This document shows positions 58,538-64,000 of a stretch of DNA of 64,000 nt, one piece after another. The notes beneath the pieces are model-generated. The model did no database searches, was not told the DNA's origin, and worked only from the letters and a program-made list of their open reading frames with translations. Source of the stretch: an uncultured Lachnospiraceae bacterium (GTDB lineage Bacteria > Bacillota > Clostridia > Lachnospirales > Lachnospiraceae); the NCBI GenBank assembly GCA_900549995.1, contig URQQ01000022.1, positions 1 to 64,000 on the forward strand. The letters are read 5' to 3'. A program made the position numbers and the translations under genes. Within the stretch, counting starts at the first letter, position 1. Every line of letters starts with the position of its first letter.

Positions 58538-59341
58538 ATGAGAAAACAAAGAAAATGCGGCATTTTACTGCTGATGTTTACGATCCTGGCTGCGGCGGTG
58601 CTGCCGGGATGCGGGAAAACATCCGGCAGCGGAGTATTAAAAGTAGGGGTTCGTGATGATATTGTGAACTTCAGTTATTTTAATGAAAAAACTGGCAAGT
58701 ATTACGGATTGGAGGTTGATCTGGCTTATCGGCTGGCGGAAGAGCTTGGATACGCAGAAGTGGAGTTTACCACGGTTCAGCCAGATACACGGAAAGAGGT
58801 TCTTCTAAATGGAGATGTGGATTGTCTGATTGCTACCTATTCCATTGCGGATACCAGAAAAGAGAACTTTGACTTTTCAGAACCATATTATACAGATACC
58901 ACGGCGGTTATGGTGGAAGAGTCATCAATGTTTGATAATATAGAAGACCTGGCAGATCAGAACATAGGGATTCTGGCAGGAGCAAATGCAGGCCCGCTGC
59001 TTGCGGCAAAATTATTTGAGCTTGGAATGATTACAGACCAGGTGATCGAAAATACCGATACTTATACATTATATGAGGGGATGCATGTGACAAAAGCAGA
59101 GTCGTACAGTGAATTATCAACTGCCCTTGAAGAAGGAAGCATCGATGCAGTGTGCATGGATAAATGCCTTGCTGAGACATATATGAATGACAACCGGAAA
59201 CTCCTCGATATATCGATTGCAGAACAACAGTATGGTGTTGCAACTCAAAAGGACTCAAAACTTAGCAAACCGGTTGCGGATGCTATTCAGAAAATGCTGG
59301 ATGACGGAACAATAAACGAGTTGATTGATAAATGGGATTGA
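58538..59341 (+). CDS. Amino-acid-type solute-binding lipoprotein (PBPb)
   Basis: A 267-aa family-3 binding protein. The lipobox gives Cys25 (VLPGC). The mature part has the PBPb pattern: LKVGVRDDIVNFSYFNEKTG, YYGLEVDLAYRLAEELG, DCLIATYSIADTRKENFDFS, PYYTDTTAVMVEES and DGTINELIDKWD. The usual ATPase and HisM-like permease are absent; instead it sits between an FHA-ABC permease and a sensor-channel gene. It could therefore serve as an extracellular sensor partner rather than for import. RBS GGAAGAGAGG precedes ATG 58538. Confidence 0.87.
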   Translation: MRKQRKCGILLLMFTILAAAVLPGCGKTSGSGVLKVGVRDDIVNFSYFNEKTGKYYGLEVDLAYRLAEELGYAEVEFTTVQPDTRKEVLLNGDVDCLIATYSIADTRKENFDFSEPYYTDTTAVMVEESSMFDNIEDLADQNIGILAGANAGPLLAAKLFELGMITDQVIENTDTYTLYEGMHVTKAESYSELSTALEEGSIDAVCMDKCLAETYMNDNRKLLDISIAEQQYGVATQKDSKLSKPVADAIQKMLDDGTINELIDKWD

Positions 59342-59352
59342 GGGGATGCAGT

Positions 59353-62300
59353 ATGTCAAATAGATTAAAGAAAAAAGTAGTGATTGCGGTTATTATAGAG
59401 ATCGTGAGTGTGATTCTGCTGGGAGCATTTTTGACCATAATGCAGACTGGACTGTCAGTCGATGCCCAGAAAAAGGATACAAAAGAGAAACTCAGACAGA
59501 TGGATGAAGTGCTGGAGACAGCGGAAAATGCAGCGAAACAGTCGACAGATAATTACGATGAGATTTACAAGTCGAAGGTGGAAAGTTTTGCCTACATGGC
59601 ACAGAAACTGCCGGGTTTTGAATATACAGACTCATATATGCAGGAAGTAAGAGAAAACCTTGGCGGTGTTACAAATGCTCTGATTGTAGACCAGTCGGGA
59701 AATGTGGCTGCAAAAGCAGAAAAAACAGATGCAGATTTTACATATAACCGTTACAATCAGCTCCGCACTGTGTTTAGAGATGGAAAAGTGTCAGAAGCAT
59801 TTGAGGTAGAAATCGGAGAAGTAAACAGAAGATATTATGGAGCCAGAATTGATGACCAGAAGATGGCTGTGATTGAGCAGGATCCGTCGGAGCTGTATGA
59901 AATTCTGGAACATACTTCTACATGGAGGAGTATGCTTGAGAATGTCAGCGTTGGTTTGGACGGCTATACGTTTGCTGTATCTGCACAGACATATACCTTT
60001 TTATACTATCCTGATGAAGCTTTGAACGGCACGGATGCTCTCGGTGCGGGGATTGATGTAAAAGAATTGGAAGATGATAATTATACATGGATGACTGTGG
60101 AGGGGAAGCGGCTGTACTGCGGCGTGAAAAAGGCAGACAATGCATATATTATCTGTGCTGTGGCAGCCGATGAAATAACAGCGTCAAGAGATATCACCGT
60201 TGGTATGGTTCTCTTTATATTTTTTGCAGTGATTACGCTTGTTGTGGCATATGCGGTAATTCTGATGAGAGATGAGGAGAGGAATAAAAAGGCAAAGCGG
60301 GACAGTGGAATCAGCGCCGGCAAATTATATTTTAATAAAGAGGTTGGAAGAAAAGCAGGAACGGTTGCTGTGATTGGGCTTCTGTGTATTATTGTAATTT
60401 CATTTTATATGCAGACGTTGTTTTCTCTTTCAAGACAGTCTATGAGCAATAATCAGAAGGCTGCGGAAGTTCAGAAAACAGCAGATAAGTATGACGAAGA
60501 AATCAGAACGGTCACAGAGGAATACAACGAGCGCTATCTAAGCAAATGCAAAACTGCGTCCTATATTCTCAGTGAAAATCCACAGCTCAGAACCCGGGAT
60601 GATCTGGAAGAACTAAGCAGTATTCTGGGAGTACAGAAAACAGAGGTATTTAATGACAAGGGGATGGTGACATCTTCGAATACAGGGTTTAACAATTTCA
60701 AACTCAGCGATGATCCAAAAGATCAGTCTTATGAATTTAACAGACTGCTGATGGGAGCCGAGTATGTGATACAGGAAGCGCAGAAGGATGAGACATCAGG
60801 CGAATATCAGCAGTATATAGGAGTAGCCTTAAGAGATGAAAACGGGAATGCGGATGGATTTGTACAGATTGCAGTAGAACCGTCAAAACTTGAAGAAGCT
60901 CTCTCAAATGTAACTATTTCTTCAGTGTTAGGCGGTGTGAGAGTAGGGACTGACGGATTTGCTTTTGCAGTAGATAAAAAGGATAAAACATTTGTATATT
61001 ATCCGGATCAGCGGCTGATTGGACGAAGCGCAGTTGAATATGGTATGGACAAAACCCAGTTTAAAGATGGTTACAGTAATTATATTCAGATCGGGACAGA
61101 TAAGTATTATGCTTCTTCTCTGGAGACGGAAGAGTACTATGTCTATGTGGCAATTCCGGATTATGAGATGGCAAGCGGAAGAATGCCGATTGTAGTGGCA
61201 TCAGCAGCGGCGAGCCTGATCAGCCTGCTCCTGGTATTTTTTGTATTGGTGTTTGGCAGGGATAAGAAGGTAAATGAGGAAGAAACGGATGAAGAAATGA
61301 AAAAAACCGGGCCGATGATCGATGTTGTTATGCCTGACGGCAGCGTGAGGAAGACGGAATCTGCTGCAAGCCGCTGGGCAAACGTATCGATTGGATGGGA
61401 TGATAAGACTCCGGAGCAGAAAATTTCGACGATAATGAGAGGAATACTGTCGGTGCTGGCCATTATCATATGTATCGGTGTATGTTTTGAAAACAGTCTT
61501 TTTGACAGTAATTCTATCTTCTGGTATGTATTAAACGGGAAATGGGAACGCGGATTTAATATCTTTGCGGTTACGGCAAGTATCATGATTTTCTGTGTGA
61601 TCAATGTAGTAACCATGATTCTTCGGAAGATACTTCAGATGCTTGCGAGAACCTTTGGAGCCAGAGGAGAAACGGTATGCCGTCTGCTCAACAATTTTAT
61701 CAAATATATTTCGGTGCTTGCAATATTGTACTATTGTCTTGCACTCTTTGGTGTAGATACAACTACCCTTCTTGCATCTGCTGGTATTTTATCGCTGATT
61801 GTGGGATTGGGAGCAAAAGAGCTTGTCTCAGATATTCTGGCCGGATTGTTCATTATATTTGAAGGGGAATTCCGGGTTGGAGATATTGTGACGATAGGTG
61901 ACTGGCGGGGAACCGTAATTGAGATTGGAATACGGACAACTAAAATCGAAGATGCCAGCAAGAATATTAAGATATTCAGTAACAGTGAAGTTTCAGGTGT
62001 TGTCAATATGACAAGAGAACATTCCTTTGCCTTTAGTGATATCGGCATTGAATATGGTGAATCTCTGGAACGGGTAGAAAACATTCTGGAGAAAGAACTT
62101 CCGAATATCAGGAGGCGTATACCAGCAATACAGGATGGTCCATTCTATAAGGGAGTTGTGGAACTTGGCGAAAGCAGTGTAAATATACGCGTTATGGCAC
62201 AGTGTGCTGAAACTGACCGTATACAGATTGGCAGAGATCTGAACAGAGAAGTAAAACTACTGTTTGACAAATATAATATTAATATTCCATTCCCTCAGGT

Positions 62301-62424
62301 TGTAATCAATCAGCCTTCAGAGAAGAGGGAAGCAACTGAATATGAGAAGAGACAGGCAGATAAGTTCAACAAAGAACAAAAGGAGTTGGCAAAAGATCTG
62401 GAATTTGAAGAGCAAGATCACTAG
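59353..62424 (+). CDS. MscS-type channel with two extracytoplasmic Cache-like sensor domains
   Basis: A 1023-aa membrane protein. A membrane segment at ~8-30 opens a first Cache-like sensor (~35-280; VSVGLDGYTFAVSAQTYTFLYYPDEAL). Segments near 283-303 and 336-358 lead to a second sensor of the same plan (~365-605; GVRVGTDGFAFAVDKKDKTFVYYPDQ). Then come a segment at ~610-630, a cytoplasmic linker, and an MscS core with TM segments at ~691-712, 733-755 and 782-830 (ILSLIVGLGAKELVSDILAGL is the pore helix). The beta domain with FRVGDIVTIGDWRGTVIEIGIRTT follows. A ligand-sensing channel is suggested. It starts 12 bases after the binding-protein gene, so it is co-transcribed with it. Confidence 0.87.
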   Translation: MSNRLKKKVVIAVIIEIVSVILLGAFLTIMQTGLSVDAQKKDTKEKLRQMDEVLETAENAAKQSTDNYDEIYKSKVESFAYMAQKLPGFEYTDSYMQEVRENLGGVTNALIVDQSGNVAAKAEKTDADFTYNRYNQLRTVFRDGKVSEAFEVEIGEVNRRYYGARIDDQKMAVIEQDPSELYEILEHTSTWRSMLENVSVGLDGYTFAVSAQTYTFLYYPDEALNGTDALGAGIDVKELEDDNYTWMTVEGKRLYCGVKKADNAYIICAVAADEITASRDITVGMVLFIFFAVITLVVAYAVILMRDEERNKKAKRDSGISAGKLYFNKEVGRKAGTVAVIGLLCIIVISFYMQTLFSLSRQSMSNNQKAAEVQKTADKYDEEIRTVTEEYNERYLSKCKTASYILSENPQLRTRDDLEELSSILGVQKTEVFNDKGMVTSSNTGFNNFKLSDDPKDQSYEFNRLLMGAEYVIQEAQKDETSGEYQQYIGVALRDENGNADGFVQIAVEPSKLEEALSNVTISSVLGGVRVGTDGFAFAVDKKDKTFVYYPDQRLIGRSAVEYGMDKTQFKDGYSNYIQIGTDKYYASSLETEEYYVYVAIPDYEMASGRMPIVVASAAASLISLLLVFFVLVFGRDKKVNEEETDEEMKKTGPMIDVVMPDGSVRKTESAASRWANVSIGWDDKTPEQKISTIMRGILSVLAIIICIGVCFENSLFDSNSIFWYVLNGKWERGFNIFAVTASIMIFCVINVVTMILRKILQMLARTFGARGETVCRLLNNFIKYISVLAILYYCLALFGVDTTTLLASAGILSLIVGLGAKELVSDILAGLFIIFEGEFRVGDIVTIGDWRGTVIEIGIRTTKIEDASKNIKIFSNSEVSGVVNMTREHSFAFSDIGIEYGESLERVENILEKELPNIRRRIPAIQDGPFYKGVVELGESSVNIRVMAQCAETDRIQIGRDLNREVKLLFDKYNINIPFPQVVINQPSEKREATEYEKRQADKFNKEQKELAKDLEFEEQDH

Positions 62425-62437
62425 TTTGTAATAAAAG

Positions 62438-62466
62438 TAGACAGATGATCAAAAAAAGTGTATAAT
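62438..62466 (+). promoter_or_regulatory. Promoter of the AGCS symporter gene
   Basis: TAGACA (62438-62443), a 17-bp spacer and perfect TATAAT (62461-62466). Confidence 0.8.
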
Positions 62467-62484
62467 ACGTTACCATAGTAGAGC

Positions 62485-62517
62485 GATGGGGTGCGGCAGG
62501 TTTTGCCGTACCCCATC
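62485..62517 (+). promoter_or_regulatory. Leader hairpin of the AGCS symporter mRNA
   Basis: GATGGGGTGCGGCA (62485-62498) pairs with TGCCGTACCCCATC (62504-62517) over 14 bp (one G-T). No T-run follows, so it is an mRNA stem in the leader rather than a terminator. Confidence 0.7.
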
Positions 62518-62561
62518 TGTTGTCTATGATAAAAAAATAACAGGAGAGAAAGGGGATCAAA

Positions 62562-63956
62562 ATGAGTTTTTCTGAGATTTTGTCCAAAGTAAATGAGTTT
62601 GTATGGGGACCGGTAATGCTTGTGCTTCTTGTAGGTACCGGAGTGTTCCTGACGGTCCGGCTGAAATTCCTTCCATGGAGGAACCTGGGATATGCACTGA
62701 AATCTGTGTTTACTAAAAGTGATAAGGAAAGTAAAGATGAGGGGGATATCTCTCCGTTCCAGTCACTGATGACGGCTCTTGCCGCAACGATAGGAACGGG
62801 TAATATTGTAGGAGTAGCGACGGCCATGGTACTGGGAGGCCCGGGAGCCATTGTCTGGATGTGGATCAGTGCGCTGTTTGGACTTTCCACAAAGTATGCG
62901 GAGAGTGTTCTTGCCGTGAAATACCGTGAGAAGAATGACCGCGGAGAGATGGCCGGCGGTCCGATGTATGCAATGAAGAATGGATTTAAAATAAAGAAAC
63001 TTGGACTGATTTTCGCGTTTTTATTCGCGCTCTTTGCTGTTTTTGCCTCTTTTGGAATTGGAAATATGACACAGGCAAATTCAATCGCCAGTGCGGTACA
63101 GAATACATTCCATATCGACACCCGCATTACGGGAGCAGTTTTAACAATACTTGCGTTGTTTGTACTGGTAGGAGGAATCAAAAGTATCGGAAGAGTATGC
63201 TCCCTGATCGTTCCGTTTATGGCGGTATTGTATTTCATTGCCGGACTGGTGGTCATCTGTATCAACTATAAGAATGTGCCTTCCGGTCTTTCACAAATTT
63301 TCGGGATGGCGTTTCAGATGAAATCCATGGCAGGAGGTGTCGGGGGCACGATCGTGGCAAGCATGTTCAGCGCTATGCGCTGGGGTGTGGCGCGGGGAGT
63401 TTTTTCAAATGAAGCCGGGCTTGGGTCTGCACCGATTGCAGCAGCCGCTGCCCAGACAGACCATCCGTCAAGACAGGGATATATCAATATGACAGGGACA
63501 TTTTTTGATACGATTGTAGTCTGTACGATGACAGGTCTTGCAATTGCATCCTCAGGGGCACTGGGAACCGTGGACAGTGCAGGAGAGATTGTGACAGGAA
63601 GTGATCTTACAATCGCGGCATTTCAGACTGCACTCGGAAATGCAGGCGGCTATATTATCACCATTGGTATTGCGCTTTTTGCATTTTCTACCATTCTTGG
63701 ATGGGAGTACTATGGCGAAAAATCATTGGAGTATCTCGTGAAATCAACAAAATGCAACATGCTTTACCGGATTATCTTCTGTCTCGTTGTTCTGGTAGGT
63801 GCCACAACCCAGCTGCAGGTTGTCTGGGATTTTTCAGACACGATGAATGGTTTGATGGCGATTCCAAACCTGATTTCCCTGCTTGTACTGAATAAAATCG
63901 TCGCACAGGAATGTTTTGATTATCAGAAGACGGTGATTAAGGCTGGAAAACGGTAG
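62562..63956 (+). CDS. Amino acid carrier protein, AGCS (alanine/glycine:cation symporter) family
   Basis: Sodium- or proton-coupled importer of small neutral amino acids, 464 aa with about ten membrane segments. Family blocks are GTGNIVGVATAMVLGGPGAI (near 76-95), STKYAESVLAVKYRE, GGPMYAM, and the conserved SNEAGLGSAPIAAAAAQTDH near 285-304. AGGAGAGAAAGGGG precedes ATG 62562. It has its own promoter and leader hairpin. Alanine or glycine is the usual cargo. The last ~44 bases of the window hold no recognisable element. Confidence 0.93.
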   Translation: MSFSEILSKVNEFVWGPVMLVLLVGTGVFLTVRLKFLPWRNLGYALKSVFTKSDKESKDEGDISPFQSLMTALAATIGTGNIVGVATAMVLGGPGAIVWMWISALFGLSTKYAESVLAVKYREKNDRGEMAGGPMYAMKNGFKIKKLGLIFAFLFALFAVFASFGIGNMTQANSIASAVQNTFHIDTRITGAVLTILALFVLVGGIKSIGRVCSLIVPFMAVLYFIAGLVVICINYKNVPSGLSQIFGMAFQMKSMAGGVGGTIVASMFSAMRWGVARGVFSNEAGLGSAPIAAAAAQTDHPSRQGYINMTGTFFDTIVVCTMTGLAIASSGALGTVDSAGEIVTGSDLTIAAFQTALGNAGGYIITIGIALFAFSTILGWEYYGEKSLEYLVKSTKCNMLYRIIFCLVVLVGATTQLQVVWDFSDTMNGLMAIPNLISLLVLNKIVAQECFDYQKTVIKAGKR

Positions 63957-64000
63957 ATACTAAACACCGCAAGCAAGCTATAGGAGCCGTCCAGCCATGG

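Overview
The window comes from a spore-forming, anaerobic Firmicute, most likely a Lachnospiraceae (Clostridium cluster XIVa) species. The evidence is the ispF / cysE-cysS-mrnC-rlmB-sigH gene order, two T-box leaders, a YesM/YesN-type two-component pair, a selenocysteine-containing GrdB-like reductase, and tRNA genes with no encoded CCA. Most of the window has moderate G+C and codes mainly on the + strand. A short stretch at about 52.7-54.95 kb is clearly AT-rich (two sampled 60-nt lines give 27% G+C against 42% for a line at 45.6 kb) and looks foreign.

Layout. 0-7 kb: the end of a tRNA-Met, a small membrane protein, ispF, a GNAT protein, then a Cys-type T-box operon (cysE, cysS with an apparent frameshift, mrnC, rlmB, sigH). 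7-17 kb: a carbohydrate module with a histidine kinase, solute-binding lipoprotein, two permeases, response regulator, GH94 N,N'-diacetylchitobiose phosphorylase and a phosphohexomutase. Together these suggest uptake of a chito-disaccharide, phosphorolysis to GlcNAc plus GlcNAc-1-P, and isomerisation to GlcNAc-6-P. A dense cluster of GGGGAC-type palindromes lies inside this module. 17-19.5 kb, minus strand: a MATE exporter, tRNA-Thr and a HAD phosphatase.

19.6-32.1 kb: the most unusual region. A strong promoter with twin operator-like repeats precedes an aldolase and a zinc dehydrogenase. A SorC-type regulator follows, then two APC permeases, a RibF-like protein, an aldehyde dehydrogenase, a selenocysteine GrdB-like subunit (in-frame UGA at 28977 with a hairpin 3' of it), a GrdE-like subunit that lacks the expected pyruvoyl-forming Cys, and an FAD/Rieske oxidoreductase. 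This looks like a substrate-specific reductase of the glycine/betaine reductase family for an unidentified amino-acid-like substrate.

32-52.6 kb: an ECF sigma/anti-sigma pair preceded by a 14-codon ORF, aqpZ, glnS, a MocR regulator with Arg at the PLP-lysine position, cardiolipin synthase, purA, asnA, small membrane proteins, a SEC-C protein with a DUF218 protein, a Thr-type T-box operon (aldo/keto reductase, B3/B4 protein, thioesterase, thrS), a DUF1540 protein, an AI-2E-family transporter and metA (Glu111, predicted acetyl-CoA type). 52.6-55 kb: an AT-rich islet with a small sigma-like protein and YcxB-like paralogues. 55-64 kb: an SH3b protein, then an FHA-ABC ATPase (interrupted near its end by an in-frame stop), ABC-2 permease, solute-binding lipoprotein and a double-sensor MscS-type channel, and finally an AGCS amino acid:cation symporter.
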